Assembly: GCA_934351255.1 (NCBI GenBank)
Contig: CAKRJH010000002.1
Location: forward strand, 192,942 to 256,941
Direction: 5' to 3'
Length of the DNA: 64,000 bases
From: an uncultured Lachnospiraceae bacterium
GTDB taxonomy: Bacteria > Bacillota > Clostridia > Lachnospirales > Lachnospiraceae
Both the position numbers and the translations under genes were made by a program. Below the pieces are notes generated by a model. The model saw nothing but the letters and a program-made list of their open reading frames with translations, searched no databases and was not told the DNA's origin. Below, in pieces: positions 25,018-33,789 of the stretch. Positions within the stretch are counted from its first letter, which is position 1, and each line of letters begins with the position of its first letter.

Positions 25018-25449
25018 TCACTTTACATAGCTCAACATCTGATCTACAAAATCCAGTCCAACTTTATAGAATACATACAATACGGCCACCGTCAGCACCA
25101 GTACCAGAAGCCGATAGATAATATACGCTGCCGCGTAATTCTTTTTGGTGCGGTTGTTTCCCCGTCTCAATGCCACCACACAGGCGTACAAAAAGCCGAA
25201 GAACGGAATGCGGATCCAGCAGATTGTAAAAAGCCAGTCGCTGATACTCATCTGCTCCGGATCACCCGGTATGCTGTCCGGGACAGGGCGTTCCCTGCGG
25301 ACCGGTTTCGGTTTCTGTTCCTGCACCGCCGAAGCCCTTTTCATCTCCTGGCGTCTCGCCTCCAGAGCCTCCTGCTCCCTGCGGGCCTTTTCCTCCGGGC
25401 TGTGCACCTCTGTTGATCTCATCTGCATATACGTCCTCATTTCCCTCAT
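25018..25449 (-). CDS. Small two-helix membrane protein of unknown function
   Basis: 143 residues. The first 70 are charged and probably disordered (EEKARREQEALEARRQEMKR, KPKPVRRERPVP). Two hydrophobic segments follow, about residues 72-94 (WLFTICWIRIPFFGFLYACV) and 106-130 (AAYIIYRLLVLVLTVAVLYV). No family recognised. Its ATG comes 3 bases after the stop of the class A PBP, so it is co-expressed and might help localise the PBP; that is inference from position. Confidence 0.72.
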   Translation of the reverse strand: MREMRTYMQMRSTEVHSPEEKARREQEALEARRQEMKRASAVQEQKPKPVRRERPVPDSIPGDPEQMSISDWLFTICWIRIPFFGFLYACVVALRRGNNRTKKNYAAAYIIYRLLVLVLTVAVLYVFYKVGLDFVDQMLSYVK

Positions 25450-25452
25450 TCA

Positions 25453-28218
25453 CTATGCTGCATTGTCATCCGGCGCCGGAGTGGTCTGCGCCCCGTCTCC
25501 GGAACCATGTTCCCTGTCATACTCGTCCTTGGTAGGCAGTGCCTCCAGGTTCGCCTTGTATGTCATATACTGGCTGTACAACGAAGAATACTCAGTATAT
25601 TTCTTACACTTGTTGACCGCCTTGAGCGCCGCATCGAGAATACTCTGCATATTCTCCGGCTGATAGTCATATCCGGTCAGCGCCTTCAGTTTCGTCTTGG
25701 CCAATGAGATCCTTGCTTCCTTGGTCTCCCTCTCCTGTTCCTTCTTGGCCTTGTTGGCAGTCTCACGCGCCGTCTCTTCGTTGGCCGCTTTCTGCGCTTC
25801 TTCCTTGGCCGCAACGACATCGGCCCAGTCAACCGTCTCATCCTTCAGGCTGTCGTATTTGTCCTTACACCGGGTCATGTAACTCTTGCGGATATCATCA
25901 TCCTCGATCGCACTGATCATCTCGCTGACCTCCCGGTATGCCAGGATAAAGTCATAATACTGATCCAGCGTATCCACGGTCATCGCCTCAAACTTCTTGA
26001 GTTTCTTTTCGACCTTCTTCTGCTGTGCCTTGTCCTTCAGGGAAGACGCATAATTTGATGTATCTTCCAGAATCTGTGTCGAGAAGTAATCCATTCCGGC
26101 CGCTCTCTTGCCGGTCGGTGATTTCTCAGTCCCCTCAATGATCTTACCACTGCCATCATATCTGGCAAGCACCAAGGTCTCAGAAGGATCCGCGAAATCC
26201 ACCGGTGTCTTCTTGCGGTGAATATCGTTCATGTAGTTCTTCCAGATCACACCCGGCACTGACGCACCGTATATTCCCGGCATCGCCTTCGGGGTGTCAT
26301 ATCCTGCCCACACAACCGTCGTATAATATGCCGTATATCCACAGAACCAGACATCCTTGCTGGAGTTTGTGGTACCGGTCTTGCCAGCGGCAATCTGTCC
26401 GCCATCCAGCTTCAGGGCACGTCCTGTACCCCAGCTTTCATCGAGAACACCCTTGAGGACATCCGTCATCATCCATGCGGCATCCTCGGAATAGACGCGG
26501 GTCTTTGTCTCCGCATCCTCATAGACGGTGCCCTCTCCCACATGCTCAATCTTCTTAATGCAGGTGCGGTCACTGTACGTTCCCATATTGGCCAGCGTGG
26601 AAAATCCCTTGGCCATATCTACAACACGGACACCCTGTGTGAATCCACCCAGGGACAATGCCATGTTTCCGTTGTCGACATAACTCAGATTGTGGAAACG
26701 CATCTTGTCCAGGAAAGACAGACCGTATTCCGGTGTGATCGTCTCAAGCACCTGCCAGGCCACGGTATTCAGGGAACGCTGTACCGCCTCTCTGAGGTGG
26801 ATGTTTCCGTGATAGCCGCCACCGGCATTGGACGGACCATTTTCAATCTTGTGATCATTGATCACGGAAGACGGAGAATACACTCCCGACTCAAACGCCG
26901 GTGTGTAGTCGATCAGCGGTTTGATCGAACTACCGGACTGTCTGGCTGCCAGATAAGCACGGTTGTAAGCATCCTGCTCTCCTCGTCCTCCGACGACTGC
27001 CACCACATAGTTGGTCTGGTTGTCCACACAGACTGCTGCCCCCTGCATTGCATACTTGGTTCCATCCTCATTCATCTCGGTGTTGTATGCCAGCCCGTTG
27101 TCCACCGCCTTCTGCAGCTTCTTCTGTTTGTTCATATCAATGGAGGTGTAGATCTTGTATCCTCCATCGCGGATCAGCTCGCATTTTTTGCTGTAAGTCT
27201 CTCCGTACTTGCTCTGATAGCTCTCGTAATCGGCCTTGTCCTTGAAGGTGTACTGGAATGCAAAATTCTCCTGCTCCATCAGGGAGATCGCGGCACAATG
27301 CACTGCGTAGCTTACCACGTAGCTCTCACTGTTGCTCTTCTCCTGCATCTGTACCGGGTCGATCTTGACCTTCAAGGAACGTGCATACTGCTTCTTGGAG
27401 ATCACACCCTCATGGTACATCGTCTCCAACACGGAGTCTCTCTTTTTCCTGGCCGCCTCCGGATGTCTCACCGGGTCATAGGCCGACGGACTGTTGGACA
27501 GCCCGATCAGCAGGGCTGCCTCCTCCGGCTCCAGTTCATCTGCTTTCTTGCCGAAGTAATATTTGCTGGCGGCTCCCACACCGTAGCAGTTATTTCCATA
27601 GAAGTTACTGTTACAGTAATACTCCATGATCTTGTCTTTTCCGAACTTTGCCTCCACCGTAGGTGCCAGAAGGATCTCCGCGATCTTTCGCGTAAAAGTC
27701 TTCTCCTGCGTGAGAAGGTTGTTCTTGATCACCTGCTGGGTGATCGTACTTCCACCCTGCGTAATCTCACCGTTGTGACGCAGCAGCGATACACCGGCAC
27801 GCATGGTTGCCAGCAGATCCACGCCTCCGTGGGTCTTAAAACGCTTATCCTCCACAGCGATATATCCGTCATAAATATAAGGAGAGATCTTGGAGATCGA
27901 TACATACTTGTAACGTCCCGTGTTGATCGATCCGACCTTATCTCCATTCTTATCGTAGATCACCGTATCCTCGTTCATGATGAAATCGGTCTCTGACATA
28001 TTGACCATTTTGTCAAAGACGGCTTCCCTGGCCTCCGTGAACATCGGCAGCACCTTGACGTACACGCAGATTCCCACGATCATGCATACCACAAGAATCG
28101 ATGCAAGCACCCCCATCACCGATCCCAGAATGTTCATCAGAACCCCGAGATAACCCAAAATGGTCCCAACGATCATCTTTATGGTAGAGAGAATTCCATC
28201 TCCCAGTTTTTTTCCCAT
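25453..28218 (-). CDS. Class A penicillin-binding protein (bifunctional glycosyltransferase/transpeptidase)
   Basis: Builds and cross-links peptidoglycan at the outer membrane face. 921 residues: N-terminal membrane segment (about 32-54), GT51 domain with E123 in AVEDKRFKTHGG, transpeptidase with S430-x-x-K433 (SSIK), S482-L-N484 and K612-T-G614. After about residue 690 comes a Lys/Glu-rich, coiled-coil-like tail of some 230 residues ending TTPAPDDNAA, longer than in PBP1a of Bacillus. ATG with GGAGGAGAAG upstream. First gene of a two-gene operon, divergent from tyrA across a shared palindrome. Confidence 0.94.
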   Translation of the reverse strand: MGKKLGDGILSTIKMIVGTILGYLGVLMNILGSVMGVLASILVVCMIVGICVYVKVLPMFTEAREAVFDKMVNMSETDFIMNEDTVIYDKNGDKVGSINTGRYKYVSISKISPYIYDGYIAVEDKRFKTHGGVDLLATMRAGVSLLRHNGEITQGGSTITQQVIKNNLLTQEKTFTRKIAEILLAPTVEAKFGKDKIMEYYCNSNFYGNNCYGVGAASKYYFGKKADELEPEEAALLIGLSNSPSAYDPVRHPEAARKKRDSVLETMYHEGVISKKQYARSLKVKIDPVQMQEKSNSESYVVSYAVHCAAISLMEQENFAFQYTFKDKADYESYQSKYGETYSKKCELIRDGGYKIYTSIDMNKQKKLQKAVDNGLAYNTEMNEDGTKYAMQGAAVCVDNQTNYVVAVVGGRGEQDAYNRAYLAARQSGSSIKPLIDYTPAFESGVYSPSSVINDHKIENGPSNAGGGYHGNIHLREAVQRSLNTVAWQVLETITPEYGLSFLDKMRFHNLSYVDNGNMALSLGGFTQGVRVVDMAKGFSTLANMGTYSDRTCIKKIEHVGEGTVYEDAETKTRVYSEDAAWMMTDVLKGVLDESWGTGRALKLDGGQIAAGKTGTTNSSKDVWFCGYTAYYTTVVWAGYDTPKAMPGIYGASVPGVIWKNYMNDIHRKKTPVDFADPSETLVLARYDGSGKIIEGTEKSPTGKRAAGMDYFSTQILEDTSNYASSLKDKAQQKKVEKKLKKFEAMTVDTLDQYYDFILAYREVSEMISAIEDDDIRKSYMTRCKDKYDSLKDETVDWADVVAAKEEAQKAANEETARETANKAKKEQERETKEARISLAKTKLKALTGYDYQPENMQSILDAALKAVNKCKKYTEYSSLYSQYMTYKANLEALPTKDEYDREHGSGDGAQTTPAPDDNAA

Positions 28219-28253
28219 ACCGACTTCTCCTCCATCGAATTATTATCCGCTAT

Positions 28254-28282
28254 ATTATACCCCTTTCCCCCTCAATACGCAA
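28254..28282 (-). promoter_or_regulatory. Promoter of the class A PBP gene
   Basis: TTGCGT (28277-28282), 17 bases, TATAAT (28254-28259) on the minus strand; -35 is poor but -10 is perfect. 36 bases from the ATG. Confidence 0.6.
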
Positions 28283-28297
28283 GTTTTTATGCGTATT
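28274..28297. promoter_or_regulatory. Palindrome spanning both divergent -35 boxes
   Basis: Eight-base arms AATACGCA (28274-28281) and TGCGTATT (28290-28297) with an 8-base spacer. The left arm overlaps the PBP -35 box and the right arm the tyrA -35 box, as expected for an operator serving both genes. Confidence 0.55.
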
Positions 28298-28324
28298 GAC
28301 ACGGTTTTTGCAGTCGATTACAAT
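28296..28324 (+). promoter_or_regulatory. Promoter of tyrA
   Basis: TTGACA (28296-28301), 17 bases, TACAAT (28319-28324); near-consensus sigma-A promoter 72 bases ahead of the tyrA ATG. Confidence 0.8.
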
Positions 28325-28395
28325 GATGCAAGGGTCAAAAGCAGATTGCAATGTATGTTTACATACAAATATCATAAATAGAACGGAGAACGAAA

Positions 28396-29292
28396 ATGAA
28401 TACACGATCCCGAAATATATTTGGATTTATCGGATTTGGTCTGATCGGTGGATCCATCGCCAGAAGCATCCGCCTGCAAAAGCCGGAAGCTCAGATCATA
28501 GCCTATACGTATCACCCGGACACCCCGAATCCCCAGCTTGAACTGGCGATCTCTGACGGTGTTCTCACCCGGATGACCGGCAGTCTGGAAGACTTTGCAG
28601 ACTGTGATGTGATCTTCCTGTGTGCACCGGTGCGCCAGAACATTTCCTATCTGGAACGCCTCAAGCCGCTGATCCGCCCCGGCTGCATCCTGACCGATGT
28701 GGGCAGCGTCAAGGGGGATATCCACGAGGCTGTGGCAGACCTTGGAATGAATTCCTGTTTCATCGGCGGTCATCCCATGACCGGAACCGAGAAGATCGGC
28801 TACCAGTATTCCGATGAGAAGCTGCTGCACGATCACTTCTACATTCTGACCCCTACCTCGGAGGTTCCGCAGGAATATGTCGCATGGATGCATGAATTTG
28901 TCGAGGCGACCGGTGCCAAATGTGTCGAGGTCGATGTCAAGGTCCACGATCAGGCGACTGCCAGCATCAGCCATGGCCCGCACGTCATCTCTGCCGCTCT
29001 GGTAAATGCCGTGGCAGATCTTGACCAATACGGCATTTACCGTCTGCTGGCCGCAGGAGGATTTAAGGATATCACCCGGATCTCCTCATCCTCCCCTGCT
29101 ATGTGGGAAAATATCTGTCTGAACAATTCCGACTGCATTCTGGATTTTCTGGAGGATTTCCAGAACGTCCTGCAGCGTGTCATGGAGGCAATCCGTCAGG
29201 GGGATCAGGAAGCACTGCACACCTTTTTTGCCGGTGCCAAGGCTTACCGTGACCAGCTGATCAACAAGCCGGCCGGAACCCATAAATTTTAA
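28396..29292 (+). CDS. tyrA: Prephenate dehydrogenase
   Basis: Oxidatively decarboxylates prephenate to 4-hydroxyphenylpyruvate for tyrosine synthesis. 298 residues with the NAD-binding GFGLIG at 13-18, LTDVGSVKG, and GGHPMTGTEKIGY, the family active-site segment. No ACT domain is present at the C-terminus, so direct tyrosine feedback is not obvious. ATG with ACGGAG seven bases upstream. It stands alone among aromatic genes here and precedes pcrA by 19 bases. Confidence 0.93.
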   Translation: MNTRSRNIFGFIGFGLIGGSIARSIRLQKPEAQIIAYTYHPDTPNPQLELAISDGVLTRMTGSLEDFADCDVIFLCAPVRQNISYLERLKPLIRPGCILTDVGSVKGDIHEAVADLGMNSCFIGGHPMTGTEKIGYQYSDEKLLHDHFYILTPTSEVPQEYVAWMHEFVEATGAKCVEVDVKVHDQATASISHGPHVISAALVNAVADLDQYGIYRLLAAGGFKDITRISSSSPAMWENICLNNSDCILDFLEDFQNVLQRVMEAIRQGDQEALHTFFAGAKAYRDQLINKPAGTHKF

Positions 29293-29311
29293 TCGAGGAG
29301 ATACTTATATT

Positions 29312-31789
29312 ATGACCATGACTCATACAACACACGATATGCTGGCGGGCCTGAATGCTCCGCAGGCAGAGGCAGTCTGCCACCACAAGGGTCCACTGCT
29401 GATCCTGGCCGGAGCCGGTTCCGGAAAGACACGCGTACTGACACACCGCATTGCCTATCTGATCGATCACTATGGGGTCAGTCCCTACCATATTCTTGCT
29501 CTGACCTTCACCAACAAAGCGGCCGGTGAGATGCGCGAGCGTGTCGACCAGATCGTGGGCGACGATGCCGGAGCGATCTGGGTCAGCACCTTCCACTCCA
29601 CCTGTGTGCGCATCCTGCGCCGTGAGATCGAGGCACTGGGCTACTCCCGCAGTTTTACGATCTACGACAGCGATGACCAGCGTGCCCTGATGCGCGATGT
29701 TCTCAAATATCTGGATCTCGATCCGAAAAAATACAAAGAGCGCAATATGCTCAGTTCCATCTCCAAGGCCAAGGATGAACTGAAGACACCGGAGGATATC
29801 ATCAAGGATTCCTACGGAACACGCGATGCCTTCCACGGGGAGCTTCTGTCACGGATCTACCGCGAATACCAGCGGCGTCTGCAGGATTCCAACGCCCTGG
29901 ACTTTGACGATCTCATTGTCAAGACGATCCAGCTTTTCCGCGAGAATCCGGATATTCTGTCTCGTTACCAGCAGCGCTTCCGCTATATTCTGGTGGACGA
30001 GTATCAGGATACCAACACCGCCCAGTTTGAGCTGATCCGCCTTCTTGCCAGTTCCACCGGCGAGGACGGAAACATTGAGCACAACCTCTGCGTGGTGGGG
30101 GACGATGACCAGTCGATCTACAAATTCCGTGGAGCCAATATCCACAACATTCTGAACTTTGAGCAGCAGTATCCGGATGCCAGAGTGATCCGGCTGGAGG
30201 AAAATTACCGTTCCACACAAAATATCCTGGACGCTGCCAACAGTGTGATCCATAACAATACCGAACGCAAGGACAAATCTCTGTGGACACAGAAGGCCAA
30301 GGGAGATCCCATTTACTTTACTCAGTTTGAAAACGAATATGAAGAGGCCGGAGTGATCGCTTCTGCCATCTCCCACGCTGCCGCAGACGGCGAGGCGGAC
30401 TATGGCGATTTCGCCATCCTGTACCGTACCAATGCACAGTCCCGTGTCTTTGAGGAGAAGCTTATCCAGGAAAATGTTCCGTACCGCATTGTAGGTGCTG
30501 TCAACTTCTATCAGCGCAAGGAGATCAAGGATATCCTTGCCTATCTGCGCACCATTGACAACGGCCTCGATGACATCAGCGTCAAACGTATCATCAACGT
30601 GCCAAAGCGCGGCATTGGCCTGACTTCCATCGACCGTCTGACCTCCTATGCCCAGGCACAGGAAACCAGTTTTTACGGTGCTCTGCTGCACCATGAGTAC
30701 ATCGACGGACTGGGACGGGCAAAGACCAAGCTGACCTCCTTTGTCAATCTTATTGAATCTCTCAAGGAACTGATCCAGGAGCCCGGATATTCCGTGGAGG
30801 AAGTGATCCGCACCGTTGTCGAACAGACCGGTTACGAGACGATGATCGAAAACGAGGAGGAAGAAGAAAAGGCGCAGGCGCGTCTGGAAAATATTCAGGA
30901 GCTGATCAACAAGGCGGCTTCCTATGAGGAAAACTGTGAAGACGAGCCGACCCTTTCCGGTTTCCTTGAAGAGGTCGCTTTGGTCGCAGACATTGACAAT
31001 GTGGAGGACGGCACCAATCTCGTTCTGCTGATGACCCTGCACAGTGCAAAAGGACTGGAGTTCCCATATGTCTATCTGGTCGGCATGGAGGACGGTATCT
31101 TCCCGGGTGCCATGGCCTGTTATGCCGAAGATCCGCAGACCGCACAGGAAGAGATGGAGGAGGAACGCCGCCTGTGTTATGTGGGAATTACCCGTGCCAT
31201 GAAGAAACTGTCGCTGAGTTGTGCCAGAAGCCGTTTCCGCAACGGAGAGCAGCAGTTCAACCCGCCTTCCCGCTTTATCCAGGAGATCCCACGCTACCTG
31301 TTATCGACGACGGGAAATATCGGAAACCGCAGACCTTCTCCATCCACCGGTGTCTCCTCCCCAAGGGGTATGAGCGGCGCGGATTTCCTGCGGCACCAGC
31401 CCGGCGGGCAGGGACTGTCCGGCTCCCGCTACGCCTCCCGTCCAGCCTCCACACCGTCCTACGGAACCGGAAGCTGGAATCCGATGGCCGAAAAACAGGC
31501 GCGCCGACAGGCCTGCCCTGCATCCCCCGGCACCGGCAATCTCTTTGCCGGCAACAGCATGATCTCCAAGGGATTTGGCAGTTCCTACGCCGCAAGGGAA
31601 TCCAAACCGGCGCACACCTCCATCGATTACCGGATGGGTGACCGTGTCAGACATACCCGGTTCGGCGAGGGGGAAGTGACTGCACTTGAAGAAAAAGGCG
31701 GTGATTATCAGGTGACCGTAACCTTTGACAACGGAAGCACACGCAGGATGATGGCCTCCTTTGCCAAACTGAAAAAAGTGGATATTTAA
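29312..31789 (+). CDS. pcrA: ATP-dependent DNA helicase PcrA/UvrD
   Basis: Superfamily 1A 3'-5' helicase for repair and replication-fork clearing. 825 residues. Walker A AGAGSGKT at 33-40, LVDEYQDTN (motif II), VGDDDQSIYKFRGA (motif III), LEENYRST (motif IV) and later VYLVGMEDGIFP and YVGITRA. After the helicase core a Gly/Ser/Pro-rich linker (about 660-750) leads to the C-terminal Tudor-like domain (YRMGDRVRHTRFGEGEV), which in PcrA binds RNA polymerase. ATG with GAGGAG upstream. Confidence 0.95.
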   Translation: MTMTHTTHDMLAGLNAPQAEAVCHHKGPLLILAGAGSGKTRVLTHRIAYLIDHYGVSPYHILALTFTNKAAGEMRERVDQIVGDDAGAIWVSTFHSTCVRILRREIEALGYSRSFTIYDSDDQRALMRDVLKYLDLDPKKYKERNMLSSISKAKDELKTPEDIIKDSYGTRDAFHGELLSRIYREYQRRLQDSNALDFDDLIVKTIQLFRENPDILSRYQQRFRYILVDEYQDTNTAQFELIRLLASSTGEDGNIEHNLCVVGDDDQSIYKFRGANIHNILNFEQQYPDARVIRLEENYRSTQNILDAANSVIHNNTERKDKSLWTQKAKGDPIYFTQFENEYEEAGVIASAISHAAADGEADYGDFAILYRTNAQSRVFEEKLIQENVPYRIVGAVNFYQRKEIKDILAYLRTIDNGLDDISVKRIINVPKRGIGLTSIDRLTSYAQAQETSFYGALLHHEYIDGLGRAKTKLTSFVNLIESLKELIQEPGYSVEEVIRTVVEQTGYETMIENEEEEEKAQARLENIQELINKAASYEENCEDEPTLSGFLEEVALVADIDNVEDGTNLVLLMTLHSAKGLEFPYVYLVGMEDGIFPGAMACYAEDPQTAQEEMEEERRLCYVGITRAMKKLSLSCARSRFRNGEQQFNPPSRFIQEIPRYLLSTTGNIGNRRPSPSTGVSSPRGMSGADFLRHQPGGQGLSGSRYASRPASTPSYGTGSWNPMAEKQARRQACPASPGTGNLFAGNSMISKGFGSSYAARESKPAHTSIDYRMGDRVRHTRFGEGEVTALEEKGGDYQVTVTFDNGSTRRMMASFAKLKKVDI

Positions 31790-31848
31790 CAGAAACTATG
31801 TTATACTAAGAAAAATATGCTTAATAGAAGCAGACGGGAGGAACGACT

Positions 31849-32115
31849 ATGTGCAATAAACGTTTAGAGGACCTGTTAAATCAGGCAAAGATCTCAGAAC
31901 TTCTTCACAAGAAGGAGCTGGAGCAGAAGAACAAAAATACCCTGCTGATCGTACTGGCAGTCATCGGTGCTGTTGCTGCTGTGGCAGCGATCGCTTACGC
32001 GGTATTCCGTTATTTTGCACCGGATTATCTGGATGATTTCGATGATGATTTTCTGGATGATTTCGATGATGACTATGTAGAGTACACTGACGCAAAGCCA
32101 GCTGCTGAGGATTGA
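31849..32115 (+). CDS. Small single-pass membrane protein with acidic tail (DUF4366-like)
   Basis: 88 residues. A charged N-terminal 30 (DLLNQAKISELLHKKELEQK) precedes one membrane helix (about 32-54, LLIVLAVIGAVAAVAAIAYA). The C-terminus is an Asp-rich repeat, YLDDFDDDF then LDDFDDDY. Resembles DUF4366-type proteins common in Lachnospiraceae; that assignment is from memory. ATG with GGGAGG seven bases upstream. Possibly has its own promoter (a TATACT lies at 31802-31807) but no good -35. Function unknown. Confidence 0.75.
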   Translation: MCNKRLEDLLNQAKISELLHKKELEQKNKNTLLIVLAVIGAVAAVAAIAYAVFRYFAPDYLDDFDDDFLDDFDDDYVEYTDAKPAAED

Positions 32116-32141
32116 TCCTCTCTGCCGGCATGACACATGTG

Positions 32142-32186
32142 ATACCGAAATGGCTACCGGAAGCGGTAATCCCATTTCGGTATTTT
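32142..32186 (+). terminator. Hairpin between the DUF4366-like gene and argH
   Basis: ATACCGAAATGG (32142-32153) pairs with CCATTTCGGTAT (32172-32183), with an inner TACCG/CGGTA stem and GAAG loop, then TTTT. It sits only 40 bases ahead of the argH start. Confidence 0.75.
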
Positions 32187-32223
32187 CATGATGTATTACA
32201 TATATAGAAAGGAACCTATCACG

Positions 32224-33597
32224 ATGAAACTTTGGGGCGGACGCTTTACCAAACAAACCAATCAATTAGTACACAATTTCAATGCTTCCCTGTCCTTTGA
32301 CCAGAAATTCTACCAGGAAGACATCGAAGGAAGCATCGCACATGTAACCATGCTCGCTGCACAGGGCATCTTAAGTGAGCAGGACAAAGAATCCATTATC
32401 GCAGGACTGCAGGGCATTCTGGCAGACATCCGGTCCGGTGTTCTGATCTTTGACGGTGAGCATGAGGATATCCACAGTTTTGTGGAAGCACATCTGATCG
32501 AGCGCATCGGAGATGCCGGCAAGCGTCTCCACACCGGCCGAAGCCGTAATGACCAGGTTGCACTGGATATGAAGTTATATACCCGCAAAGAGATCCTCGA
32601 GATGAACGATCTGCTCAAGGATCTGCTCAAGAGCCTGCTTCGGATCATGAAAGAAAACACAGACACGATCATGCCGGGATTCACCCATCTGCAGAAAGCC
32701 CAGCCGATCACGCTGGCACACCATATGGGTGCCTACTTCGAGATGTTCAAGCGCGACCGTTCCCGTCTGGAAGATACCTATGCACGCATGAACTACTGTC
32801 CTCTGGGATCCGGTGCCCTTGCAGGAACGACCTATCCGCTCGACCGCGAGATGACCGCCAGCCTTCTGGGCTTTACCGGTCCTACGCTCAACAGTATGGA
32901 CTCCGTATCCGACCGCGACTATCTGATCGAATTCCTCAATGACATGTCGATCATCATGATGCATCTCTCCCGCTTCTGTGAGGAGATCATCACCTGGAAC
33001 ACCAACGAATATCAGTTTGTTGACATTGACGATTCCTATTCCACCGGCAGCAGTATCATGCCGCAGAAAAAGAATCCGGATATTGCCGAGCTGGTACGCG
33101 GCAAGACCGGACGTGTCTACGGCGCCCTCACTTCCCTTCTGACCACCATGAAGGGACTGCCTCTGGCCTACAACAAGGACATGCAGGAGGACAAGGAATT
33201 TGCGTTTGATGCGATCGACACGACCAAGGGCTGTATCGTCCTCTTCCACGGCATGCTGGATTCCATGACCTTCCGCAAGGACCGCATGAGAGCCAGTGCC
33301 GAAGGCGGATTTACCAATGCGACCGACGCGGCAGACTATCTGGTTAACCACGGTGTTCCATTCCGCGATGCACACGGCATCATCGGTCAGCTTGTTCTGA
33401 CCTGTATCGACAAAGGCATCTCTCTGGGCGAGCTTCCACTGGAAGACTATCAGGCGATCAGCCCGGTCTTTGAGGAAGACATTTACGATGCGATCAGCAT
33501 GGAAACCTGTGTGGACAAGCGAAATACGATCGGTGCACCGGGTCCGGAAGCCATGAAGAAAGTCATTGCACTCTACGAGGAGTATCTGGCGCAGTAA
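32224..33597 (+). CDS. argH: Argininosuccinate lyase
   Basis: Last step of arginine synthesis: argininosuccinate to arginine and fumarate. 457 residues with MKLWGGRFTK at the start, the fumarase/ASL superfamily signature GSSIMPQKKNPD, and TGRSRNDQ. Start chosen at MKLWGG, with AAAGGA ten bases upstream. argG is not adjacent. No promoter is visible between the upstream hairpin and the gene. It ends 70 bases before a bidirectional terminator. Confidence 0.95.
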   Translation: MKLWGGRFTKQTNQLVHNFNASLSFDQKFYQEDIEGSIAHVTMLAAQGILSEQDKESIIAGLQGILADIRSGVLIFDGEHEDIHSFVEAHLIERIGDAGKRLHTGRSRNDQVALDMKLYTRKEILEMNDLLKDLLKSLLRIMKENTDTIMPGFTHLQKAQPITLAHHMGAYFEMFKRDRSRLEDTYARMNYCPLGSGALAGTTYPLDREMTASLLGFTGPTLNSMDSVSDRDYLIEFLNDMSIIMMHLSRFCEEIITWNTNEYQFVDIDDSYSTGSSIMPQKKNPDIAELVRGKTGRVYGALTSLLTTMKGLPLAYNKDMQEDKEFAFDAIDTTKGCIVLFHGMLDSMTFRKDRMRASAEGGFTNATDAADYLVNHGVPFRDAHGIIGQLVLTCIDKGISLGELPLEDYQAISPVFEEDIYDAISMETCVDKRNTIGAPGPEAMKKVIALYEEYLAQ

Positions 33598-33666
33598 ATG
33601 CTGTTACAGCCATAACACACTGTAAGTTTACCAATGACATTATGCATATTTCTGTTCTCAGGCAGC

Positions 33667-33702
33667 AAAAAGGCCAGGACCGATTTTCGGTTCTGGCCTT
33701 TT
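33667..33702. terminator. Bidirectional terminator between argH and the GH59 gene
   Basis: AAAAAGGCCAGGACCG (33667-33682) pairs with CGGTTCTGGCCTTTT (33688-33702). A run on the left and T run on the right let it end both converging transcripts. Confidence 0.88.
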
Positions 33703-33789
33703 CTGGTGTTCTGACATGTTCTGCATTCCTGTCATTTTCTGATTTCTGTTATTTCCAAACAGGATGCGATCGAGTCTTCCAGGATCCGA

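Noticed and set aside
23780..25020. Attachment sites of an integrated element around the recombinase
   Set aside because: No direct repeats or cargo genes could be seen; both flanks are core genes.
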